Positions 48,201 to 60,200 of a stretch of 64,000 bases of DNA are shown here, piece by piece. Position 1 is the stretch's first letter. Every line of letters starts with the position of its first letter. The DNA comes from Effrenium voratum (lineage: Eukaryota; Sar; Dinophyceae; Suessiales; Symbiodiniaceae): assembly GCA_963377175.1 (NCBI GenBank), contig CAUJNA010003315.1, positions 131,636 through 195,635 of the forward strand. Direction: 5' to 3'. The position numbers and the translations under genes were made by a program. Under the pieces are notes generated by a model that searched no databases, was not told the origin of the DNA, and was given only the letters and a program-made list of their open reading frames with translations.

Positions 48201-51200
48201 ATCTGGCATGAGGGTGGAGGCCTGCGCTCCTCAATGTTCTTCGTAGCACTTCATGCACATGCTGCAAACCCTTGCCCTGCTTGCAGTTCACCAGCCCGCC
48301 GGCTGACGACCTTGCAGGCGAGCAGCAGGAGGAGGACATCACACGCCTTCACATCATGTTGCAACATGTTTCGCCCCTTGTTTGCAGGAGGCGCCCAACA
48401 AGGAGCCCGAGCAAGAGCAGGAAGAGGAGGAGGAGGAGGAGGAGGGGGCTCATTGGGAGTCTTCAGATTTGAATATCGCTACTGCTATAGGAAGATTTCA
48501 TGGAGGCCACACCGGAGGCCTGGACATGACAGTGCAACCTTTCGAATCAGCCCACCAGCAAAACTGGTCATGTGTGCTTTGTTGCCATTGCAGGAGCGAC
48601 GTGAGATGAAGAGGTTGCCGTACAAGGCCCGTGCAAAACTGCAGCAACTCAGCAAGCATGTCCCCGCAAGGCCATGCCGCCCCAGCCGCCTCCTCGTGTC
48701 AAAGCCACGAGCTCAGCACGCTCAGCGCGGGTTGAAAGCTTTCAAAAAGCAAGTCTTTGAAAGCTCAGCTTTTTTTTCCAGGGAGCTTCCGCTTTGCAGG
48801 CTTGAACATGCATGGTTGCCGCGTGTTGAGGGCCGGACAGCTCCAAAGACCGCTTTTGGACCACCTCTGAAGAGGACGAAGAAGGCCCGGTCAGTCCTTC
48901 CCACAACATGCTGGGGCTCTCGTGCAATCCTTCAGGATCTGCCGGCATCACGGAAGTCGAAGAGCCCACGCGCCGCAGAGAAGAAGGCACGACCTCGCTC
49001 CGAGTTCGCCGGCTTGCGTGTGTGCAGGTGTCATTTGATGCGTCCTTGAATCTGGCAAGTGTGATGACAACAGTTGTTGTGGAAGCAAGTTTGCACAAAT
49101 TTGCGGTGCGTCGCCTTTGTGTTGGCAGAGCTTGCGCAGGCTTTGGATCACGCGCCACCGCCCCCACCGCCGCCGCCGGCACCCGTTGAAAAATGGGTGC
49201 CGCGCCCTCCGCCTGTACCAGCCCAGCAGGCGTGTTACACGGGCTGACATAGATGGCAAATGTGCTGTGTTGCAGCGACGTGTGAGGTGGTTCGCGTCCA
49301 TCGAGAGTCAGCCTCATGGAGTGTGGCCGGGCCTGGAGTTCCGGTCAGCCACAGCCTGAGCTTGACTTCGGACACATGCCAGAGCTGCCAGACTGGTTGC
49401 ACGCCCCACGCTGCAGGTGAGCTGCGACCTGATGGCTCTGGCAGGGGCTTTTACTTCGGGAACAGGCGCTGGGCTTTGATTCGTGCAAGGTCGACCACAT
49501 GTTGCAATCTTGTGAACATTCGTGTTGCATGTGCTAGTCATGAGATTGAGCCATCCCATGCTTGGAATGTCCTCCCACCTCTGTCCTCGCAGCCGTGGCT
49601 GTCAGGTTCATGGACGCCAACGGCGAGTGGTGGGAGCCGTGGGCTTGGAATCGTGGCGCGGAACGGTTGTGTTGTGACCCGGCCTGGTTGAGGCCGGGAC
49701 TTGGTCGAAGCCGTGCACGCACACGCGGCGGAGCTGCAAGGTCGACAGTCAACAAGGCCTTGGACGTTGTGCCTCGACAGCACAGCACTTGCCCGCTGTC
49801 ATCTGATTGTTTTGCTTTGATTGTTGCATGAAGGATTGATCTGCATCCCAGGCGATGAAGATGGCGGACACGTGTCATTTTGCTGTGGTGCGGGCCTCCG
49901 GGGTTGTCACGCAAAAGCAGACAATTGATACGCGCGTTAAGAATCCTTAAGGCGCGCATCAATTTTCAGCTCGTTCTGCATGTTGTGTGGGCATATGATT
50001 GAATTGAAGATGGAGTTGTTTGAGAGTTGCATTGCTTTAGGCTGGGCACATGGCTTCATCTTCGCGCCCGCCGAGCAGTGGGTGAGACCATAGCCGGTGG
50101 GGAATTTGGGAGGGCCCAGCCGCTGAGGTTGGTAGTGACAAGAAATAACATTACATTCAACATTCAACATGTTTGATGCGTTGATGGATGTGTAGATCTT
50201 CAGCCTATGTGAGAGCGGTTTCGATGTCAATGGGATTCTGGGTTGGTTTCTGATGTTGACATCCTTCTGGCTGGTTGATCTCATGCATTGGGGAAACCCT
50301 CATTTTTATAGATCTATAAAAATTCTAGACTTGGAGCCCCCCAATTTTTATAGATCTATAAAAATTCTAGACTGGTAGCCCCCCATTTTTATAGATCTAT
50401 AAAAAGGATAAGGCTAGAGCCCCTCATTTTTATAGATCTATAAAATTTATCAGGCTGTAGCATCCATATTTTATAGATCTATATAAATGTAGCACTGTTC
50501 AACCACATGTGGGTAGATCTACCAGGGTTTCCTTTTGTACCATTTCATGCCTCTCTCACTCAACATTCACTGGATCTGATTCTTGATGGATACTGGCCAA
50601 CCCTGTTAATTTGTATCAATTGTATATTGACTAGCTGGCTTGTCCAAGGTTTGTGATGTGAAACAAGTTTGAGGAGCACTTATATGTAGGTGACAATGAA
50701 TTGGTTGGGCCTTCCATCGGATAAGCGCTTAGGCTGTCTGGTGGGCTTTAAGGTAACCTTGAAAACCCTTGGGTACAGCTTGGTAGCCCCTGCTAAGTGA
50801 AGCCATCATGGGGAAGCTCACCAGACAGTGTTTGCTCGTGCAGCCACATCGACGCATTACAAGGGAGCACACATGAACACATTGCAAAGGCAACACGCTT
50901 CAAAGACAACACACCTCAAAACAAAGGGGCACACACCACACTTCATGTCAGCAGCATGCAGCAGTGCACGCGAGAGCCGAACCGGCACGCAGAGCCGCCA
51001 GCGCGAAAAGGTACGTGACTACACCAGTGTTTTAATTCTTCGTCGATGGGATTAAGGGACACCACGTGCCACGTTTTGTTTTGATTCAGGGTGATTTTGC
51101 CGAGAAAGTGTGACGAATATCTCCTGCCAGCTTTGAACTCCATGAACAAACAACATGTCCACTCGCTTAAAAGTATACTGGATGTCATGTGTCTTTGTGT

Positions 51201-54200
51201 GTGGTGTGGAACAGCAGGTGACAGGCGCACATGATTCACGAGACTTTGTCAAGTTTGTTGTTGAACCCTCCGATGTATTCCACCCGCTTCACCAACATGT
51301 TAGACCCAGCCCCGACCCGCCAACTGGTGAGAGTGCCAGTGCCGACCTAGTTTGCAGTTCCACGGATCCGGATCAAGATGGCTCCTCTGTACGTGTAGCA
51401 AGGAGGCTTGTACTTTGATCGTGCCTCATGCCGTGTGGCAGCTCGCCCCCCAGCGCTTTGCGAGATGGGAAGCGGGAAGCCATCATTGAGCGCACGAAGC
51501 TGAAGCTCGAGTACCTGGATTACAAGGCCGTGCGGCTGGAAGATGAGACGCTCCCCGGCACTCCGCGGATTGACATGCCAAAGCGGTCGTGGGAGCGACG
51601 CATGAGAGCTTGGAAGGATGCCATGCGGGTCGCCTGGCAGGGCCGCAACTGAGCTCGCCAGCAGGCTTTCTTTCCTCGGAGAAAAACACGTGAGTATAGA
51701 ACCTTGACTTGCTTGATGTGACACTGGTTCCTAGTATGCATGGTTGATCAGCGTCTGTTGAGAGCCTTCGTCTGTGGATGCATGTGAGTCAGCGCAGCAG
51801 TGTGACAGCATGCGCTTGCCTGTGACATCATGCAAGGCCGTGTACGGAGCCGTTGTGGATTGCGTAGATCTCACTTGTTTAGGTTCGTCCGTGCCATGAC
51901 TTACTGAGCTCGATCTTCAACGATGCGCTGGGCCCGTCCCAGATCATCTTCAATGACAGGATCAGCTGGACATCCGGCACTGGCCGCACCAAGGCCCACT
52001 GCTGTTTTTGTGCGTGTGCACCTGAAGCTCATCGCTGATCTTCGAGCCCAGGGTGTACTATGAACAACCCCCTGTTGCTCAGGTAGAGGTGCCGAGCTCC
52101 TGCCAGATCGGTCCCGCTGCTTCTGAGGGTTCGCACTCCCGGGCAGCGGGATGCTCGCACTTGCGGGCTTCCAAGCAAGGACCTTGGATTTCATTATGGA
52201 TAAGAACTCCGTGCCCTTGCGGCTCATGCCCTTTCGCTTGCTCCCGTTTGGATGCCACGATGCCAGCTGGGCGATGTCTGCCAGGACGTGTTTGCGGACC
52301 CGCTCGGCGATGGACTACCTACGCTCCGGAGTTCCTCTAGGCTGCCTTCGTCTGCGTGCGCTCTAATGGCAGTGGAAGAGGGTACAGCCTGTCCGGATCG
52401 GACGCCTGCTGATGAGCTGAAATGCATCACTCGGCCATCACTTGGCCAGCAACTATCCAAACCAATATGCACTTGCGTTTGTCACCGTGCATGAAAACAA
52501 GGTGTAAGGTGTGTCCGCTATCTGGGCGAGTTTTGGATGCACTTGTTTTGCTTCAGTAGCTCATGGAAATTGATTGGCTCGTTGCACGTTGATGTCGTAG
52601 ATCTTGTTTCATGCTGATTGCATTGCGGCTGCTGCGAATCAAGGAAAAGGCCTAGAAGAAATACCAGGAAAAGGCCTAGACCTTGTGTGAACTCGGCCCG
52701 ATTTTGATCGTTTTGCATTGCAGCGCTAGACCACAGTAAAACATGCATGGCTTGCGGTGTGTCGACATGGCGTTGAATCATGGATTTTTATAGCTTACAC
52801 AGCCAGATTGACTTGCTTTTGGCTTGCCTTCCTGACATTTTGCATCTTCCCACTTGTTTTTCCAGCTTCGTAGGTCCAACTTCTTTGCCCTGCGCGCGGG
52901 CGCCCGTTCTCTCATGGCGCTCCAGAAGATTATGGCGCATGTGTCCGCAGTCAATGAGTTGCTTGGTGGAGCTCTTGCGTCCTCTCAAGCCTTTGAGAGC
53001 GTGCGCAAGGCACATTGCGCTGCACTTGCTACATCGCTGGCTTCTCACAGCTGGTGTCCGGAGGATGCGTCGGTTGCCTCGACAAAGCTAGCTTCCAGCT
53101 CCTTCTCGGACGCTGACAAAGCCTCACTTTGCAAGGTGGTGGCGGACGGGCTCGCGCAGAGTGTGCAACAGCCAACCAAGAAGAAGCAGCTCCAACATCT
53201 CAAGGATTTTGGGCCCTTCCTGAAGGCTTCCGACGTGGAATTCTTGAGCGGGCCTTCAGCTTTGCGCTTGAAGATTGCGAGGGCAGCCGATGTGGCCTAT
53301 TCCATCGGCCTGGTGTGCCCGAGCGAGCCGTCTACGGGCAACATCTTGAGCACGCTCATTGGGCTGGGGGCTGAGGAGCTGCAAGAGCCCAATGCCTTTC
53401 TTGCATCCAAGCGGGAGTTCAAGTGTGAGCTTAAAGCGCGGCTCAAGCGTGGAGATCCGCCAGTTCACCTGACTGCATTCCCGGCTGTACCTGCGGAGCT
53501 GCCAGATGTCTTGTACCAGAGCACCTACGCCACGGAGAAGCCTGCCGGCCAGTCCACGGGCATCGCCATTGGCAAGGGGCCGCTGCGTAAGACCAACAAG
53601 CTGGTGACACCAAGCAATGCGAACTCCGCCCTGCAGGGGCCTTTGCAGAGCTTGAACCTCTTGCTGGCTGCGCTGCAGGCGCAGCAAGGGCAGCAACCGA
53701 CGCAGCCCACCATCACCTTGCTAGGTCGCCAGCAGCGGCCACAGATGGCGCTGCAGGACCACCAGGGATCCAGCAGTGCTGGCAGTGCTTCGGCCACTAC
53801 AGTCACGCCGCCTTCTGGCAGCACCTTGAATGCGCAGACCTTGACAGCTAGCCCGCCTCCGACTTCTCCAGCAAGCACCTCTCCGTCTCCCACTGTTTCA
53901 GCTCCGCCCTTGGCAGGCCCCACGGATAGTCCTGGTGCTGGTGGCCCAGGCGCCGTGTCTCCAATGGACCCAGAGAAGCAAGCGCTGCAAATGCTGCACG
54001 CGTGGGAACTTCGCGACAATGAGAAGCGCGGCGCCGAGAAGACCAGCAAGCCGATGAAGCGGCCGGCTGCGCGCATGGAGGCTGATGACGAGCATGGCAG
54101 TGCGCAAGCCAAGGCCAAGGCCAAGGCCAAGGCCAAGGCAGCTGCGAAGGCCAATGTCAAGCCAGCCTCGAGTCTTCAAAAAAGGCTCGCGCAAAGTACA

Positions 54201-57200
54201 GGGCCATGAGTAGGAAGGAAATCCTCAAGCTGCGGCCAAACGGCTGTGGCAAATGCCGCTGGCAGCCACCGTGCTGCCCAAGCTGTTTCATACAGAAATA
54301 GCCCGTTGTAAGATTTCCTCGGGGGTACTTGCAATGCAGTCTTGCATTGGAAGGCGTGGGGTCACATGATGGTGCGTAGTGCGTGGCATCCACAGGTATG
54401 ACATGCGATGTTGGCTCGAGTTTTTTGCTTAGCACTGTTTGGCATCAAACAGCATGTGCTTCTGACACTTCCAGGTTTTGCACTGTGCGCCACGACATGC
54501 ACGGTTGGGCCATTTCCCATCTCGCACGTAGACTTGTTTGCAAGGGGCGCAAAAAAGCCCGGCGCAGAGCGCTTCTGCCGCCTGCCGATTTCTTTTGTCT
54601 CACTAGAAGCAGTTGTGGCGCCCGCGCTGTGTGCCTCCAGCATTTTCATGGACACAAACATGTCTACGATATACCCACACAACATTTGTGCATAGGTGCG
54701 CGTGTGAGGCGTTTGCGTGCAAACATGTACACTGCAGATGATGCAGAAATCCATTGACACAAGAGCCGCCATGCAAATTGCATTTTGTCTTTCACGGCTG
54801 TCTGGGTACCACCATCAGTGGCTAGTTTGCACCGACAACTTTGTTGAGTTCCTTTCAATGTTCTTTGTGCTTTTCCTTTTGGTTTTCACGAGGCTGTGTA
54901 GCTGCTAGGCTTCCTGGCAGGGCATGCAGCTCGCCAGGAAGGCCGCACTTCATGCGTCCATGATCTTGCCATGACCGATGCGCGGCAGGCGGCCTTGCTA
55001 TGCCAGCTCGGCCGCAAATCCTATGTGTCGCAGCGTGGCCTGTCCTCAGTGCTGAGAGCCATCAAGGACAGCGGCGAGGTGCCCGATGTGACGTCGAGAT
55101 CATCCATCAAACGCGCTCGGGAAGCTGCTCTGGCTGATACCGCTACGCAGTTTGGCCCCTTAATGCGCGCAATGGATATTTCTCTGGCCGTGCCTGGCAA
55201 GGCAGTGTCGATCAAGTACGTCGACCCAGTGTGCCTGCTGTGCCATGTTTTGGAGTGTAGACCTGGCATGGCTGCCCTTTTTCAAGAACGCATGGATGCA
55301 GCGCCGCCTAGTTTCCAGAGTCCGTGGCACCTCGTCGTCTATTGCGACGAGGTCGCGCCTGGAAATCAGCTTCGCCATCAGAACAACAGGAAGCTGCAGA
55401 CCATCTACTGGTCTTTCCGCGAGCTGGGTCAGAGGGCCTTATCCTGTGAAAATTGATGGTTCGTGCTCACAGCCTTGAAGTCGTCAACAGTTGCCTCGAT
55501 GGGCGGGATGTCCATACTTTGGGCAAGCTTGCTTCCCGTATTCTTCGGCGCGCCGGGGCTGGGCACTGGCGTGTTTCTGAATCCACAGGGCAACCCGCGC
55601 ATGCTGTTTGCCGAGTTGGCATGCTTCGTCTCAGACGAGGTGGCGCTAAAGCAGACAGTTGAGAACAAGGGGTCGGCGGGCACGCTGCTGTGCATGCTGT
55701 GCCAGAACGTCGTGAGTGAGAGCAGTAATTTGGCGTGTTTTTCTGAAGGCTTGGTGTCCTCTTTGGAAATCAACACGGATCGCTTTGTGCTGCATACAGA
55801 TCAGTCCGCTCATCGGACGGCTCAGCACCTGCAAGAGCAACGACATATTTTGGGAAAGGTGGCTTTTGAAAGGCTGCAGACAGCCCTTGGCTACAACCAC
55901 ATTCCTGGAGGCTTGCTTCTCAGTCCACTTTTTGGCCCCAAGCTTCTGAGCGCTGTCATGTTTGACTACCTTCACGTCTATCTTGTCCACGGAATTGCAA
56001 ACACTGAGTGTGGGCTGTTACTCGGAGTTTTAGCCAAATCAGACTGGCCCACAGGGCAAGTCAACAAGTTCCTCAACTCCTTCGAGTGGCCTGCACAGCT
56101 CAGGGGTGCCAAGCCTGTCAACATTTTTTCGAAGCGGGAATCCAGAAGCGAGCCAGCAAAGTGCTCTGCTTCAGAGCTCCTCAACATCTTGCCGCTGTTA
56201 CGCGTGTACATTTTGCTCTTTGTCGCGCCGAAAGCGGTGGGAGAGGTGCAGAAAGCATGCCGGTCCTTCTTGCTACTTTGCACGGTGATGGACTTCCTAT
56301 GCAAGATAGGCCGCGGGGAGCCAGTGAGCAGCAATGACCTGGCCAAGGCCATCCACGAACATTCCAGCGCATTTTTGGACACATGGGGGAAGGAGCACTG
56401 GGTTCCCAAGAACCACATGGCCTTGCATTTGCCTTTGTTTTTGGAAAGGCATGGCACGTTGCATTCGTGCTTTGTACACGAGCGCAAGCATAAGCTCCTG
56501 AAGCGCTTTGCAAACCAATTGACAGACACTGGCAAAGCCTTTGAAACCAGCTTGCTCAGTGATGTCCTGCACACGCAGTTGCTAGCGCTGGATGACCCTG
56601 CAGAGTTGCCACTTGCAAGGCCATGTATTCTGGTGAAGCCTCGTGCTGCGTCCAAATCGCTCCAGCGCTTGCTACTGGAGCTTGGTTTCCAAGATCCAGT
56701 CACGACAGCGAGCGAGGTAGCCATGCAAACTGGGTTTCGTGTGCGGGCGCGAGACGTGGTGCAAGTCCATGTGGATGGGGCACTGCGTGTGGCGGAGGTT
56801 TGCTGGCACGCGCAATCAGGCCAGCGCTTGTTGACGTGTCTAAATCCATGGGCGCACATTTCAAACTTCATGCACAAAGTGTGTGATGATCCCGTGCTGG
56901 TGGAGAGCCACACCATTGTTAGCTTGTGCGTTTGGTCCCGCAAAGGGACGGATGCTATCGTCGCGCCGAGGTAAAATAAGCACTTTCCATGCACGGTTTG
57001 CCTGCGAGCGAGCATGACAGTGCCCTGCCCGCGGCGCGAGTCGGTCAACACTTACCATGTACAATTTGCTTGCGAGTGAGCGTCGCACTGCCCTGCCCCT
57101 GGCACTTGAGGGACGAACGTGTCAGCCTGACCATTGATAACTTCTTGCCACAAACAGTTTACCGCAGATACATAACTATCTTTGTTCAGTTGGGTAACTG

Positions 57201-60200
57201 ACGCAAAACCTGTTAGCTATCTGGTGCAACTGCACCCCGCTAACCTTGCTAAGCCTGCCATAAGTTTGGCAACTGAAAAGCAACCAACGCAAACAAATAG
57301 TAAGCACCACGAGCCTCCAAGTAGTGCGTTGTTGTTTTGTTGCGGGTTCCGCAACGATGTCGTCCGTAGCGTTCGTTTGTTGTCCGAAATCTTGCGTGGA
57401 CCTTCTTTTCTCTGACGGTTGTATTTGCGTATCCAACAGTGTTGCGAACGATGGGTTGTAGGTGTTCCGTCGTGGTGCCCATGGTGTACCGGAAGCTTTG
57501 TTCAACAGTGCGAGGTCGTATTTGAAGTCCGGTTGTAGTCTCCGTACTGTTCGTACCTTTTGTACGCCTGATTCCGTTGCGACGTAGTTTTCTCCGGTTT
57601 CGGAAACTTTTCCGAGCCAGATGCATTTCTGCATCCGTAGGTCTGCTTTTGGAAGTTTCTTGTGTTGTGGTGGAAGGTAAAGTAGTGTCTCGCCAAATTC
57701 GCAGATTGCTCGCTCGTAGTTTCTTCCCCAGCGGCGTTCAAAGCTTGTGTAGCCGTCTGAGTGAATGACGTAGCGATTTACCGTCCATGCTGCATGTCGT
57801 ACTATCCAAGGTAGTAGACAGTGCTTTGTGGACATCGTCATGCTGTAGTTGCTTTCAACCTGAGCTTTGACGACGCGGATTTGTCCGAGAAGTGTTCTAT
57901 GTAGTCGCTCAACGCTTCCTTGACTGTTGCTGCTGTAGGATGGTGAATGTCGTACAGTCATTGAGCCGACTTTAGATGCTGTTGCTTTTAGTAGTGCATT
58001 GAGTGTGTCTTCGTTGTCGCTTTGTAGTATGCCGTGTGTTCTTCCGCATTCAAAGATGAATGCTTGTAGGTTGTTGATCATGTAGTCCATCATTGATGGT
58101 TTGTCCGGAACCAATACCGCCATGCACAGTTGTGTAGTAACATCAACTGCTGTTAAGACTGGTATGGTCTTCGGATCTTGTTGTGATTTGATGTAGGCAA
58201 AATCCACTTGGATGATGGGTTGTCGTGATTGTTGTTTCTTGTAGTTGTCCTGGCGTCCTTTGCCTTGAACGCAAATTGGACACCAATTTCTGTATGGTAG
58301 GTGTGTCAAGTTGTGTTCTGCTATTTGTTGTGGAGTGGGCTGCTGCGGTTGTCGTAGTCCTCTTGCTCTGTGTGCTTCATGATGCTCGTGTTGTTGTTCC
58401 TCATCGTGGTTCTCCTGGATGTACTCGTAGTCTTTCTTCACGGTGAACCTTGTTGTTCCTTTCCATTGAAATGGTAGTGCTGCGTTGCCCATGACTGTCC
58501 AGTCATCTTTGCGTTGCGAAACTTCTCCAAAGTGGTTGTGAGTGATTGTAGTTCTGTGAGGTTCAAGTGTGCTGATTGGTGGATATCCTGGTCCATCTGT
58601 TGGAGTGAATAGAGTTGTTCTAAGTGTTGTGTTGTGTTTTATCCAGTATTCACCTTGTCTTTCCTAGTAGTCTTGGTTGTCCTCCTGTGCTGTGAGTGGT
58701 CTGTGGTTTGTCTCCTTTGGTTGTGTGGTGTCAAGATTTGTACAAGGTGCTGCTTTAGGTCTCCATATCTTTTGTGGTGCTCGTAGTTGGATCTTTGGTC
58801 TGGTTGGTGGTGTGTCCATTAGCCGTTGTGGTTGTGAGCTCTGCCTTGTTGGTGTGGTCTTTTTCTCCAGTCCAGTTGTCACCTTCTAGTCTTCGTTGTA
58901 GTTCTTGCTTGGAAAGTTGTGTTGGGTTCTCTTGTAGTTGTTCTTGCTCTTGCCCTTGTCTGTTGATGATGGTTAGTCGCCAATCATCTAGTTCTCCTTC
59001 AGGTATTGGGCAACCGCTGTTGTGTGGTGTGAATAATGCTTTGCGTGGTCGTTTGTGTACTCTGACGGCGTAGTCACCATCAAGTTTCCAGTAGTCAGTG
59101 TTTCCACCAAGGATCTGTCGTAGTCCTTGGTCTGTGTGGGTGAGTGGTGCAATTTGTTCTTGTTGTTGTACTGTTTTCTCCGTAGGTTGAATCACAGCAA
59201 TGGATTTTCCATTGTCTGTAGTCATTGGGTAGATGTCGAATCCTGTAGGGATGTCGATCTTCTCTGCTCGTAGGTAGAAAAGTCCTGAGTGTCTTATGAG
59301 GTGTGCTTGTTGTTGTCCATGTGTGATGGTGCAGTGTCGTGGAGTGAAGTCAAGTCCATATCCTCTATCAAGTAGTCTTGATGCACTGAGGAATTGGATA
59401 CTTCACATCACAAACGTAGTAGGGTATCATGATCCTGAAGTTGTCCTGCTTGTAGGGAACGTACTTGATGCCGTAGACAGGAATCTTCTTGCTTGTAACC
59501 GTGTAGAGTTGTGGAACCGATGTTCCACAAGGTCGTAGCGGTAGGTCTGGTGCGTAGTCCTTCGGGCAAACATGTGTAGATGCTCCTGAGTCGATCAACA
59601 GGTGGTGGTATGACTTGAAGTTGGAGTACATGATGTAGTGTGTGATAGTGTCCTCAATATTATTGTTCCTTTGTTGTTGTCTTGCTGCTGCTATGTCAAA
59701 GTGTGGCTGTGTGTTGTCTTCTTGTAGGAATTGTTGAAAGCTCTTGCTGTGGTCGTTCCATGATGTTGTGCGTGTTGTTCTCTTGCCAAGTAGTGATTTG
59801 GATTTGTGCCTGTGTAGTCGTGAGTTTGCTTGTCTGATGTGTCCAATGGTAAGGTGTGACTCGTTGATGCCTCCAATGTAGTTTGCTGTGTCCTCATAGC
59901 TGTTGTCATTCCAATCCCAGCTTTTGTCATAGCCGTAGTCGTTCCAGTTCTCCTCCATGTAGTTCACCTCGTGTTGTGCTTCTTCCCCTTCGTAGTACCA
60001 GTCCCAAGTGTCGTTCACATCCTGAGGTAGTTCTTCATTGTTGTCATGATCTGCTTGTTCTTGTTCTAGTGGATGTAGTTCTTCTCCTTCTCGTATGTGC
60101 CATACTGGCACTCTGCAGTCTTGTGCCCAGTGGCCAGGCTTGCCACATCGATGGCATGTTGTGTAGTTGTTGTTTCCTTTTCCTTTTGATTTGCTGTAGT

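Larger units (their letters stand above)
43466..57323 (+). mobile_element. 13.86-kb DNA transposon (CMC-like), inserted in copia pol
   Basis: Outer inverted repeats TACTTGGAGGCTC are perfect over 13 bp and 26 of 33 bp match overall (43,466-43,498 against 57,323-57,291). A GTG triplet is duplicated at the borders. The element interrupts the copia coding region exactly between integrase and RT. All its recognisable genes are on the plus strand and include a DDE-transposase candidate nearest the right end. Target duplications of 2-4 bp and a transposase with a D-x2-H motif fit the CMC superfamily, but the ends do not begin with CACTA. It is GC-richer than the copia halves. At 13.9 kb with at least five genes it is large for a DNA transposon. 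It could alternatively be two elements nested in each other. Confidence 0.8.

Noticed and set aside
51901..52227. 108-codon minus-strand ORF
   Set aside because: No acceptor or family resemblance; likely antisense to an unresolved plus-strand exon.
43460..57330. Canonical CACTA ends
   Set aside because: The right end reads CACTACTTGG only if the target duplication is included; the left end reads GTGTACTTGG, so the ends are TACTTGG, not CACTA.
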